A DNA stretch of 64,000 nt from Thermostichus sp047461615 (lineage in GTDB: Bacteria; Cyanobacteriota; Cyanobacteriia; Thermostichales; Thermostichaceae). The first letter of the stretch is position 1. Each line of letters opens with the position of its first letter. The notes below the pieces were generated by a model, which was not told the origin of the DNA, ran no database searches, and saw nothing but the letters and a program-made list of their open reading frames with translations. The position numbers and the translations under genes were made by a program. Shown here piece by piece: positions 1 to 7,415 of the stretch. The DNA is taken from positions 73,518 through 137,517 of the forward strand of contig NZ_JANSHI010000004.1 of assembly GCF_047461615.1 (NCBI RefSeq). Direction: 5' to 3'.

Positions 1-159
1 CAGCACGCAGGCTTCCACGTACTCTGGCAGCGGCTTGAGGCCGCTGATGGGAAAATTCTCCAGGGCGCGGGCCGTTTGAATGCCGTAGTACACCGACTGG
101 GGCAGTTGCCACTCCCCCATCGAGTCTCGTTCGCTGCGCACCTGTGAAGGCATGGCCAT
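1..159 (-). CDS. Fumarase/aspartase family lyase, N-terminal 53 residues (partial)
   Basis: This is the 5' end of a gene that runs off the left edge. The N-terminus contains SERDSMGEWQLP, then YYGIQTARALENFPISG, which is the conserved opening of class II fumarases (FumC) and aspartate ammonia-lyases. The ERDSMGE part is more fumarase-like, while YYGIQT is also common in aspartases, so the substrate cannot be settled from 53 residues. Two ATG codons six bases apart (159 and 153) are possible starts. The gene upstream on the same strand ends 9 bases before it, so the two are probably co-transcribed. Family members are cytosolic homotetramers that either hydrate fumarate to malate or deaminate aspartate to fumarate. 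Confidence 0.85.
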   Translation of the reverse strand, partial: MAMPSQVRSERDSMGEWQLPQSVYYGIQTARALENFPISGLKPLPEYVEACVL

Positions 160-168
160 TTGGCTGGC

Positions 169-408
169 TTAGCTGGCGGGGTTGGATCCCTTTTCCTGCA
201 AAGCAGCCAACTGCTGGCTGAGGCGCTCGTTGTTTTCCGCCAAGACCAGCACCATGGCTGCACAGGCCAAGTGAACTGCCGCCCGAAACTCTGCCGAAGT
301 CTTATACTGGGCCAACGCCTCGCTGTCGCCTTCGCGGGGGCTGAGGATCAGTTGGACGGACTTTTGAGCCAGCTCTTTCAGTTCTCGTTCCGTTAAACCC
401 AGTTGCAC
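169..408 (-). CDS. Small conserved-looking hypothetical protein, 79 aa
   Basis: I do not recognise a named family. It starts at GTG, with a good purine-rich ribosome site (GGGAGGG on the minus strand) about nine bases upstream, and ends nine bases before the fumarase/aspartase gene. The protein looks all-helical: an acidic N-terminal part (LTERELKELAQKSVQ), an alanine-rich hydrophobic middle (AVHLACAAMVLVLAE) and a coiled-coil-like end (NNERLSQQLAALQEK). It has no signal peptide and is probably cytosolic. Its coding status is supported by the ribosome site, tight spacing and typical composition, not by a domain. Confidence 0.6.
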   Translation of the reverse strand: MQLGLTERELKELAQKSVQLILSPREGDSEALAQYKTSAEFRAAVHLACAAMVLVLAENNERLSQQLAALQEKGSNPAS

Positions 409-658
409 CGCTTTTGCCCTCCCTGTAAACTAGAAGGCTAACTTTGCCCCACCCTCTTTGCCAGCAGGGCTGCCACCTGGCTATCCTACCGCAGTTGTTA
501 CCCCAATCCAGCAGTATTTTTCCCGTGGGCAAGCCCAAAGCTTCTAGAAAGAAACAGGAAATACCGGCTAGTATAAGTGCAGAAGCTTCTGCCCTTCTGG
601 CCAATAACAGGGTTTTTTGCCCATTGGCCGGCAGCGGCGCAAAGTAAACTAAATTCTG

Positions 659-1252
659 TTGTTCGTTCAGAGAGAGGAGAACTTGTCCGTCGAACGTCCA
701 CTTGACCCCTCTTCCCCCAAGCAGCGCGCAGAGCTGCCCGCTATCAACGAGCGGATTCGCTTCCCCAAAATCCGTCTCATCGATACCGATGGCACCCAGC
801 TGGGGATCATGAGTCCTCAGGAAGCGCTGCGCATAGCAGAGGAAAAGGATCTGGACTTGGTCTTGGTGAGTGACAAAGCGGATCCTCCTGTCTGCCGCAT
901 TATGGACTACGGCAAGTTCAAGTTTGAGAAAGAGAAAAAAGAACGGGAGGCCCGCAAAAAACAACACACTGCCGAGATCAAGGAAGTGAAGTTTCGTTAC
1001 AACATCGGCGAGCACGACTACCACGTGCGCCTGCGGAGTGCCCAACAGTTCCTGGGGGAGGGAGACAAGGTGAAGGCTACGGTAATGTTCCGTGGCCGCG
1101 AGGCACAGCACGCCGAGCTGGGGGAAGAGTTACTGCACCGCTTGTTCAGAGACTTACAAGAGGTGGCGGAAATGCAGCAGCCTCCCCAGAAGGAGGGTCG
1201 GAACATTACGATGATCCTTGCTCCTAAAGCTGCTCCTAAAAAATCAACCTAA
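659..1252 (+). CDS. infC: Translation initiation factor IF-3
   Basis: IF-3 binds the 30S subunit, prevents premature 50S joining and checks start codon and initiator tRNA. The IF-3 N-domain signature INERIRFPKIRLIDTDG is followed by QLGIMSPQEAL and DLVLVSDKADPPVCRIMDYG. A lysine-rich linker helix (KFEKEKKEREARKKQH) leads to the C-domain (IKEVKFRYNIGEHDYHVRL, KATVMFRGRE, EGRNITMILAPK). There is no ATG at the start. TTG at 659 opens the longest frame, but TTG at 683 sits just after an AGGAG and gives a protein starting SVERPLDP, closer to family length. A non-ATG start is common for infC, where it allows IF-3 to repress its own mRNA; whether that applies here is inference. Confidence 0.95.
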   Translation: MFVQREENLSVERPLDPSSPKQRAELPAINERIRFPKIRLIDTDGTQLGIMSPQEALRIAEEKDLDLVLVSDKADPPVCRIMDYGKFKFEKEKKEREARKKQHTAEIKEVKFRYNIGEHDYHVRLRSAQQFLGEGDKVKATVMFRGREAQHAELGEELLHRLFRDLQEVAEMQQPPQKEGRNITMILAPKAAPKKST

Positions 1253-1267
1253 GGAGGGATCCTACCC

Positions 1268-1732
1268 ATGCCCCTTGCTGTTGGGGATCCTGCCCCGGAG
1301 TTTACCCTGCCGGATGCCGAGGGTAGGCCGATTAGCCTCAGCCAACTGCGGGGCCAGCGGGTGGTGCTCTACTTCTACCCACGGGACAACACTCCCGGCT
1401 GCACCAAAGAAGCCTGCGGCTTTCGGGACACCTATGCCGACTATCGAGCCCACGGGATTCAGATCCTGGGGGTGAGCCCCGACGATGCCCGCTCCCACCA
1501 AAAGTTTGCCCAGAAGCTGCAACTGCCCTTTCCGTTGTTGGTGGATGAGGGGGCTAAGGTGGCCACTGCCTACGGGGTCTACGGCCCGAAAAAGTTCATG
1601 GGCAAAGTCTACAACGGCGTCCACCGCACCACCTTCGTTATCGACCCGGAGGGGAAGATCGAGGCCGTTATCACTAAGGTCAAGGTGGAAACCCACGCGG
1701 CAGAACTGCTCAAGCAGCTAACCGGCTCCTAG
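1268..1732 (+). CDS. bcp: Thioredoxin-dependent peroxiredoxin, Bcp/PrxQ type
   Basis: This 154-aa cytosolic peroxidase reduces hydrogen peroxide and organic hydroperoxides with electrons from thioredoxin. The AhpC/TSA fold starts VGDPAPEFTLPDAEG. The active-site segment YPRDNTPGCTKEACGFRD carries the peroxidatic Cys45 and, five residues on, Cys50, the arrangement of the Q-type peroxiredoxins with an in-helix resolving cysteine. FLVDEGAK-type and HRTTFVIDPEGKI segments complete the fold. The ATG at 1268 follows AAGGAGGGATCC, a good ribosome site, and the gene lies 15 bases after infC on the same strand. A thioredoxin gene is also in this window at 13.3 kb. Confidence 0.95.
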   Translation: MPLAVGDPAPEFTLPDAEGRPISLSQLRGQRVVLYFYPRDNTPGCTKEACGFRDTYADYRAHGIQILGVSPDDARSHQKFAQKLQLPFPLLVDEGAKVATAYGVYGPKKFMGKVYNGVHRTTFVIDPEGKIEAVITKVKVETHAAELLKQLTGS

Positions 1733-1807
1733 CCTTTGGAGCTCAGCAGAGTTTTTGCTGGTGGATCCCGCCCCAAGCAAGGAAAGCGATTCCCCTTGGG
1801 CTAGACT

Positions 1808-3685
1808 GTGTCCCGGCGCACCCGCACCACCAAGTCAATCCACGACAGCTACCAGATCCTAGGCTTGGCTGGACAAGGACAGTATGGGCGAGTCTTCTGC
1901 GCCCGGCCCCGCCAAGGAGGGAAGCTGGTGGCTCTCAAGGAGCTGCCGCTGGAGCGCTTTCCCACCCCTAACCTACTGCGGGAGCTGCGCTATCTGCTGA
2001 CGTTAAACCACCCCAACATCACCCGCTGTTACGCCCTGGAACATGCCCGCGAGGGGCGCTATCTGGTGTTGGAGTACTGCGAGGGAGGTACCCTGCGGGA
2101 GCTGATCAACCAGGTGGAGCAGGGGCTGTGGCTGCCCGTCAAGCTGGTTTTGGGCTTTGTGGATCAGATCCTGGCTGGCCTAGACCATGCCCATGGGCAG
2201 GGAGTCATTCACTGCGATGTAAAGCCCGAGAACATTTTGCTTAAGCCCACGCCCCAGGGCTGGCAACTGAAGTTGACCGATTTTGGCATTGCCCGCCAGC
2301 CGCAGCCAGTTCCTCGGGAGAGCGCTGCTACCGGCTCACCGGCCTACATGGCTCCCGAGCGGTTCTACGGTCAGTTTAGCCCTGCCTCGGATCTCTATGC
2401 GGTGGGAATCATCCTGCTGGAGCTGTTGACGGGCCGGCGGCCCTTTTCCGGATCTCCCCCCCAGTTGATGCACGCCCACCTCAACCAGCGGTTTGTCTGT
2501 CCGGAGGGGATCCCGGCGCCTTTGCAGGAGGTGCTAGAGGTGGCTTTGCGCAAGCTGCCCCTGCGGCGGTTCCGCACAGCAGCGCAGATGCGTTCGGCCC
2601 TGGCGGCGGTTGCCCAGAAGTGGCAAGAGCCAGCTGCCTGTTGGGTTGGCCCGCGCCTGCTGCGCCAGTCCCCCCCCGGGGTTCAGGTTTGGGATCTGCC
2701 AGCCAACGGCGGCTTGCAGAAGTTTTATGTCTGTGAGGATCCCAGCGGCTGCCGTTCCCCCCTGCTGCTGCGAGTTACCCCCCAGAGCTTAGAGTGGCTG
2801 GAACTCCAGACCCTTGCCCTGGGGGCGCCGCCGCTGGCCTGTTTTCCCTTGGCCGAGCCCCTGCAGGAGGTGGTGTTCCTGGGGACTTTTCCAGAAGCCC
2901 TGGCTGTTTCCAAAAGTAGCCTTCTGCACCTCAGTCCCACCCGCATCCGCACCCTCCTGAGTTTTGAGGAGAGGTGGCAAGCCACCTGGCTAGAGGAGCG
3001 CCAGGAGCTCATCTGGGCCACTGCCAAGGAAATTGGGGCAGTGCAATGGCTGCCAACTGGGCCAACTGCAGCTCAACCTTTTCCCGAGTTCCACTGCTAC
3101 TTCCGCTGGCCTTGGCGGGTGCCAACGGGATCCCTGCCCCGTTTACTGGCCCTCTCGGAGCAGCTGGTGCTGCTGGTAGGGCGGGGACGGCAATGGGTGG
3201 ACATGAGCGTGTTGCCCTATCCAGGAGTTGGGCAGACGGGAGTGCAGCCGCTTTGCTATCGCCTGCCGCTAGATCCCCGAGGGGAGGTGCTCAGCTTGGG
3301 AGAACGGCTGCTATTCGCCCCCAGCGAGGGCGGAAGACAGGGCGGCTGCCCCCACCTTGGCGTAGTCCAGCTCAACCCGCTGCGCCTGCGCCGCTGGTTT
3401 TTAAAAGGGTGGCCTGTCCAGATGGCCAAGGCCCCTTGGGGCGTGCTGCTGCTGTGTCAGGAGGGGGAGGGGTTCTTGTCCCTCTGGCTGTACAGCAAGG
3501 GGGGGGATCCCTTGGCTCAGGTGGCCGTGCCCGCCGCCTCCAGAGTGTTGCAGGTGGGAAAAAAGGGACGGGTCTGGCTGCAGGTGCCCAAGGCCGGGGA
3601 GCTGCAGCGCTTTGAGCTATGGCAATTGGATTTCAACCGGTTGCCAGGGGAGGGCCATGCTGCCCGAGTAATTCCCTTGGACTAA
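1808..3685 (+). CDS. Serine/threonine protein kinase with long C-terminal sensor-like region
   Basis: This is a 625-aa Hanks-type kinase starting at GTG. Residues 15-270 form the kinase domain: glycine loop GQGQYGRV (22-29), ATP-binding Lys44, catalytic loop HCDVKPEN (135-142, a non-RD kinase with Cys in place of Arg), DFG at 158-160 and APE at 182-184. It should phosphorylate Ser/Thr on target proteins. From about residue 280 to the end there is no family I recognise. That part is rich in W, L and short beta-like segments (for example LLALSEQLVLLVGRGRQW) and could be a beta-propeller-like regulatory or binding domain. No transmembrane helix is evident, so it is probably cytosolic. It lies upstream of raf1 on the same strand. 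Confidence 0.9.
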   Translation: MSRRTRTTKSIHDSYQILGLAGQGQYGRVFCARPRQGGKLVALKELPLERFPTPNLLRELRYLLTLNHPNITRCYALEHAREGRYLVLEYCEGGTLRELINQVEQGLWLPVKLVLGFVDQILAGLDHAHGQGVIHCDVKPENILLKPTPQGWQLKLTDFGIARQPQPVPRESAATGSPAYMAPERFYGQFSPASDLYAVGIILLELLTGRRPFSGSPPQLMHAHLNQRFVCPEGIPAPLQEVLEVALRKLPLRRFRTAAQMRSALAAVAQKWQEPAACWVGPRLLRQSPPGVQVWDLPANGGLQKFYVCEDPSGCRSPLLLRVTPQSLEWLELQTLALGAPPLACFPLAEPLQEVVFLGTFPEALAVSKSSLLHLSPTRIRTLLSFEERWQATWLEERQELIWATAKEIGAVQWLPTGPTAAQPFPEFHCYFRWPWRVPTGSLPRLLALSEQLVLLVGRGRQWVDMSVLPYPGVGQTGVQPLCYRLPLDPRGEVLSLGERLLFAPSEGGRQGGCPHLGVVQLNPLRLRRWFLKGWPVQMAKAPWGVLLLCQEGEGFLSLWLYSKGGDPLAQVAVPAASRVLQVGKKGRVWLQVPKAGELQRFELWQLDFNRLPGEGHAARVIPLD

Positions 3686-3810
3686 CTTGGCCCAGGGAAA
3701 GTCCTTAAAATCGTACTCTAACCTGGCCTCGGCGTGGCCAGCTGCCGCCCTTTGGGATTCCAGTGGATTTTGCCCTGCTTTCTGGTAGTGGTTGCGGAGG
3801 AAGCTTTGCC

Positions 3811-4890
3811 ATGAGTCAGCATTTGCCTGAACCCTCCCCCAGCGGGTTGCTGGAGCAGCTGCGGCGCAGGGAGGGAGGGTGGTTGGACTGGGCCAAGGCC
3901 TGCCAAAGCTTGCAGCACCAGAAAATGACCCCCCAGGCCATCTTTGAGGCCACGGGGCTTGAGCCTGCCCAGCAAAACCAGATGGTTGTTGCCGCCCAGG
4001 TCTACGAGGGAATGGCCAAGGCAGGCGCCAGCGCGGCCCTCTTGGAGCACTTTGCCCAGCGAGGTAGCGACATCCTCTACGAGCTGCGCATCCTCTCCCC
4101 CAAGGATCGCATCCGGGTAGCGGAGCTGGTGGTCAGCCGCAACCTAGGTGCCGGGGAGGCCCACGAGATTGCTCGGGCTGTGAAAAGCTATGCCCAACTG
4201 CAGCAGCTTCCGGAAGGGTTTACGGATCACCCCGGCGATGCGGTGGCCTATCAAGCCTGGAAGACTGCCCAGCAAAGCCGCGATCTGCAGGAGCGGACAC
4301 GGGCCATTGGCCGGGCTCTCCAGTATGTCCACAGCGAAACCGCCCGCCGCCAGATCGAGCAGCTCCTGACGACGCTGGCTCTCGGCTCCCGGCGCAAGCT
4401 CTTGCCCAGGCTGTCGGTATTTCGCCCGGAAGAGGAGTTGCCTCGCTTGTTGCCCGTGGCCGGATCCCTGCCGCTAGCCACCGCCACTTGGGAAGGGATC
4501 CCTCCTGCTGCACCGCAGGGGCCTTTTGGCTGGGTCAGCAGTGCCGCTGGACAGATGTGGATAGCTTTGCCCGCTTGGCCAGCCCTTCAGAGGGCCGCTG
4601 ATCCCGTGGCCCTGCAGGTGGAAAATCAACTCCTGGGATCCCTCTTGGACCAGCCGGTGGCCGCTGAGGAGGAGCGGGATCCCGTCCTGCTAGTGGTCGA
4701 TCGCGCCGTTCGCACCTGGGAAGGGAGAGCGGGGGTTTTTCTAGTGGATCGGGAGGGATGGCTCTCCCTGGAGTGGATCGACGAGGACTTGCCCCCCTCT
4801 CCCCCCTTGGGTCAAGTGCTAATGGCCATACGCCCGCCCCGCATCTTCGATGAGGAGGTGGCCCAAGATCCCTGGCAGCTAGAGGAGTAA
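3811..4890 (+). CDS. raf1: Rubisco accumulation factor 1 (assembly chaperone)
   Basis: Raf1 is a dimeric chaperone that clamps Rubisco large subunits after chaperonin folding and helps assemble L8 cores before small subunits bind. The N-terminal helical part shows the family pattern: LLEQLRRREGGWLDWAKACQ, AIFEATGLEPAQQNQ, QRGSDILYELRILSPKDR and VAELVVSRNLGAGEAHEIAR. A flexible linker follows, then a C-terminal beta domain (FGWVSSAAGQMWIALPAWPAL and DPVLLVVDRAVRTWEG). The frame is open 48 bases further upstream, but the ATG at 3811 has GGAGGAAG just before it and gives the usual ~359-aa length. No Rubisco genes are in the window, as is normal for raf1 in cyanobacteria. Confidence 0.92.
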   Translation: MSQHLPEPSPSGLLEQLRRREGGWLDWAKACQSLQHQKMTPQAIFEATGLEPAQQNQMVVAAQVYEGMAKAGASAALLEHFAQRGSDILYELRILSPKDRIRVAELVVSRNLGAGEAHEIARAVKSYAQLQQLPEGFTDHPGDAVAYQAWKTAQQSRDLQERTRAIGRALQYVHSETARRQIEQLLTTLALGSRRKLLPRLSVFRPEEELPRLLPVAGSLPLATATWEGIPPAAPQGPFGWVSSAAGQMWIALPAWPALQRAADPVALQVENQLLGSLLDQPVAAEEERDPVLLVVDRAVRTWEGRAGVFLVDREGWLSLEWIDEDLPPSPPLGQVLMAIRPPRIFDEEVAQDPWQLEE

Positions 4891-4928
4891 GCAGCGGCTC
4901 TTTTCACGCGGCCGCTAAGAGGGGCCCT

Positions 4929-5750
4929 TCAAGGGCCGGTGTAAAGCCACAGGGGCAAGCCAGAAGTACTGACCTCAAAGTGCAACCGTTCCAGAGCCTC
5001 TGCGACGGGCAGGAAGCGGGCCCACCCCCTGCGCCGGGGCAGCAGATCGTAGAACTTGGCCTCTGGTGGCAGCCCTGCGAGTTCAGCCGCCCAGAGGCGA
5101 GCATCTTCTTCCGTTCCCAAGCGATCAACTACTCCCAAGTGCAGCGCTTGCTCGCCACTGAAAATGCGGCCATCGGCAAAGGTTTTGACCACACTCACGC
5201 TCAGCCGTCGCGCCGCTGCAACGGTGTGCACGAACTGGCTGTAGGTGATGTCGATCAGCTCCTGGAGGATGTTGCGCTCTTCGGGAGTCAGCTCGCGATC
5301 AAAGGAGAGGATATCTTTGTAGGGGCCGGACTTAATTACCTTAAAGGAGATCCCAATTTTGTCTAGCAGCTTTTCAAGGTTGTTGCCGCGAATGATAACA
5401 CCGATGCTGCCGGTGATGGTGCCAGGGTTGCTGACAATTTTTTCCGCTCCCATGGCAATGTAAACTCCCCCCGAGGCTGCGATGTTGCCAAAGCTAGCCA
5501 CAATGGGGATACCTTTTCGATCCCGCAGGCGCACAAGGGCGCTGTAGATTTCCTGCGAGTCCGCCACCGTCCCGCCAGGGCTGTCGATGCGCAGCACCAC
5601 GGCAGGGATCTGTTTTTCTTCCACCTCTTTCAAGGCTTTGAGAACCCGCTCCCGGGTTTTGCTATCGATAACTCCCGCCACCTCAATGCGGCCAATTTGC
5701 CGACGTAAACCACCCGAGAACCATTGCTTCAGCATAGTAAAGAACGGCAC
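4929..5750 (-). CDS. sppA: Signal peptide peptidase SppA-like protease (S49 family)
   Basis: S49 proteases use a Ser-Lys dyad to degrade cleaved signal peptides and other membrane-associated peptides. Visible motifs are VVLRIDSPGGTVADSQEIY, GNIAASGGVYIAMGA (nucleophile Ser93) and the family lysine in SGPYKDILS (Lys145). The 273-aa length matches the short single-domain form. The N-terminus (MLKQWFSGGLRRQ) has no long hydrophobic stretch, so this may be a peripheral form. In cyanobacteria SppA1 has been linked to phycobilisome and light acclimation, but this copy cannot be matched to that role from sequence alone. The longest frame starts at GTG 5750; ATG at 5735 is an alternative. Confidence 0.92.
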   Translation of the reverse strand: MPFFTMLKQWFSGGLRRQIGRIEVAGVIDSKTRERVLKALKEVEEKQIPAVVLRIDSPGGTVADSQEIYSALVRLRDRKGIPIVASFGNIAASGGVYIAMGAEKIVSNPGTITGSIGVIIRGNNLEKLLDKIGISFKVIKSGPYKDILSFDRELTPEERNILQELIDITYSQFVHTVAAARRLSVSVVKTFADGRIFSGEQALHLGVVDRLGTEEDARLWAAELAGLPPEAKFYDLLPRRRGWARFLPVAEALERLHFEVSTSGLPLWLYTGP

Positions 5751-5811
5751 AAAAATAAGCCCATATCTCCTATCATGGTAAGGTGCTTGGTGGCTGGGTC
5801 AACCAACTGGA

Positions 5812-6516
5812 TTAGACATTGCCATACACCGGGATCGCTGCCCCTCTGAGATCGCGGGCTGCTTCCGAGACCAAAAAGGCAATCACCTGCCCAATCGACT
5901 CCGGCTTCACCCACAGCTCTGCCTGCTCAGATCCCATGGCGGCGCGATTGGCGGGGGTGTCAATAATGCTGGGCAGGATGACGTTGGCGGTGATGTCGGT
6001 GCCTCTGGTCTCGGCGGCAATGGTGCGGGTGAGGGCCACTACCCCGGCTTTGGAGGCACAGTAGGCCGCCAGCTGAGATCCCGGTTCTACTGCCCCTCGG
6101 GAGGCTATCGTTACGATTCGTCCATAACCCTGTTGCCACATCTTGCGCAGGCTGTGCTTGCAGGCCAAAAAAGTGGTGGTGAGATTGAGGTCGAAGTCGC
6201 GCCGCCAAGCTTCTAGGCTGTACTCGTGGGTGGGGCCCATGGCAAAGCCACCCACCAGGTGCACCAAGCCATCGACGCGGGGCAGATCGTCAATGAGCCG
6301 GGCCACAGCCGCTTCGTTCAGCAAGTCCACCTGCACAAAGCGCACCCGATCCAGGCTATTGGCTGGCAGGCGCTGCCGCAAAGCAGCCAGCTCCTCTTCT
6401 TGGCGGTAGGTCAAGGTCAACGCTGCCCCTGTGTCCAGGAGCACAGGGGTTACTCCCAGCCCCAGCCCACCGGTACCTCCAGTAACAAGGATCTGTTTGC
6501 CCTGGTTGTTGAGCAT
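5812..6516 (-). CDS. Short-chain dehydrogenase/reductase
   Basis: This is a classical SDR of about 234 aa. The cofactor site TGGTGGLGLG is near the N-terminus (the usual TGxxxGxG), followed by a VDLLN segment. The NAG-type motif is replaced by LVGGFAMG. The catalytic region has a Ser in TIASRG and the YxxxK pair in AAYCASKAG. The Rossmann core and the closing GAAIPVYGN strand are complete. The substrate is unknown. I chose the ATG at 6516 (MLNNQGKQILVTGG), which is the usual distance from the glycine motif; a GTG at 6546 would add ten residues and start 2 bases from the end of rsmA. It lies between sppA and rsmA on the same strand. Confidence 0.88.
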   Translation of the reverse strand: MLNNQGKQILVTGGTGGLGLGVTPVLLDTGAALTLTYRQEEELAALRQRLPANSLDRVRFVQVDLLNEAAVARLIDDLPRVDGLVHLVGGFAMGPTHEYSLEAWRRDFDLNLTTTFLACKHSLRKMWQQGYGRIVTIASRGAVEPGSQLAAYCASKAGVVALTRTIAAETRGTDITANVILPSIIDTPANRAAMGSEQAELWVKPESIGQVIAFLVSEAARDLRGAAIPVYGNV

Positions 6517-6547
6517 AGGTTGTTCTGGGCGAGAACTCCCTCTCACC

Positions 6548-7393
6548 CTACCGCGGTTTTCCCTTGCCGGAAACGGCAGCCATCCTAGGCATCTGCTCCA
6601 GCAGTAGATTGCTCAGGGCCAGCCAATCGCCCAGATCCAGCTCTTCGGCGCGCGCCGTGGGGCTGAGGCGGAGTTGGGCCAGAGCGGCGGCCACGGTCTC
6701 GCGATCCACGAGCCCTCTTAGAGCGTTGACAAGCTGCTTGCGGCGGGCAGAGAAGCCCTGGCAAACCAGTTGGGAGAACCAGCGGGGATCGTGGGCGGGG
6801 GTGGGGGCAGGGCGGGGAGTGAGGCGAACCACTGCTGACTCCACTTGGGGAGGAGGCTGGAAGGCGCTAGGGGGCACGCGGCAGATGAGCTCGCACTCAG
6901 CTAGGTAACGCACCCGTACACTCAAAGCGCCGTAGGCTTTGCTGCCAGGGCCGGCCTGCAGGCGCTCAGCCAGCTCTTTTTGCACCATCAAGACGATGCG
7001 CTCAAACTGCCTCACCGGCTGGGCTGGGGATCCCAGAACTTTCTCCAAAATGGGGCCAGTGAGGTTGTAGGGGATGTTGGCCACCAGCAGGCGGGGCTGA
7101 GGCGGGAGCGGCAGGCGCAGAAAATCTCCCTCCAATAGCTGAAAGCGGGACTCGTTGGCAAAGCGCTTGCGCAGCAACTGGCACAGATCCCGATCGATCT
7201 CCACTGCCACCACCTGGGCGCCTTGGGCCAACAGCCGCCGTGTTAACTGCCCCGTACCTGGGCCAATCTCCAGCACCCAGGGGGGATCCCTGCCCTCTTG
7301 GGGTGGTGGCAACTGGGCGGCCTCCACAATTGCCGCGTGGACAGCAGGATCTTTGAGCCAATGCTGGCCAAAGCGCTTGCGGGGATAGGGCAT
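6548..7393 (-). CDS. rsmA: 16S rRNA dimethyladenosine methyltransferase RsmA (KsgA)
   Basis: RsmA dimethylates two adjacent adenines near the 3' end of 16S rRNA (A1518/A1519 in E. coli numbering), a late small-subunit maturation step, using S-adenosylmethionine. Family motifs: KRFGQHWLKDP at the N-terminus, SAM-binding VLEIGPGTGQLTRRLL (40-55), VEIDRDL, and the catalytic NIPYN (106-110). The C-terminal helical part includes PPSAFQPPPQVESAVVRL and FSARRKQLVNALRG, typical of KsgA. Its 281 aa is normal length. It is followed within a few bases by the SDR gene and preceded by the histidine kinase on the same strand. Confidence 0.96.
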   Translation of the reverse strand: MPYPRKRFGQHWLKDPAVHAAIVEAAQLPPPQEGRDPPWVLEIGPGTGQLTRRLLAQGAQVVAVEIDRDLCQLLRKRFANESRFQLLEGDFLRLPLPPQPRLLVANIPYNLTGPILEKVLGSPAQPVRQFERIVLMVQKELAERLQAGPGSKAYGALSVRVRYLAECELICRVPPSAFQPPPQVESAVVRLTPRPAPTPAHDPRWFSQLVCQGFSARRKQLVNALRGLVDRETVAAALAQLRLSPTARAEELDLGDWLALSNLLLEQMPRMAAVSGKGKPR

Positions 7394-7415
7394 GGGTGGG
7401 CTGTCGGCTGGAGAA

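Noticed and set aside
302..1111. 269-aa minus-strand open frame over infC
   Set aside because: Lies antisense to clear IF-3 coding sequence and has no recognisable domain; a shadow of a GC-rich gene.
2974..3615. 213-aa plus-strand frame inside the kinase gene
   Set aside because: Ala/Gly/Arg-rich composition in another frame of the kinase gene; no domain.
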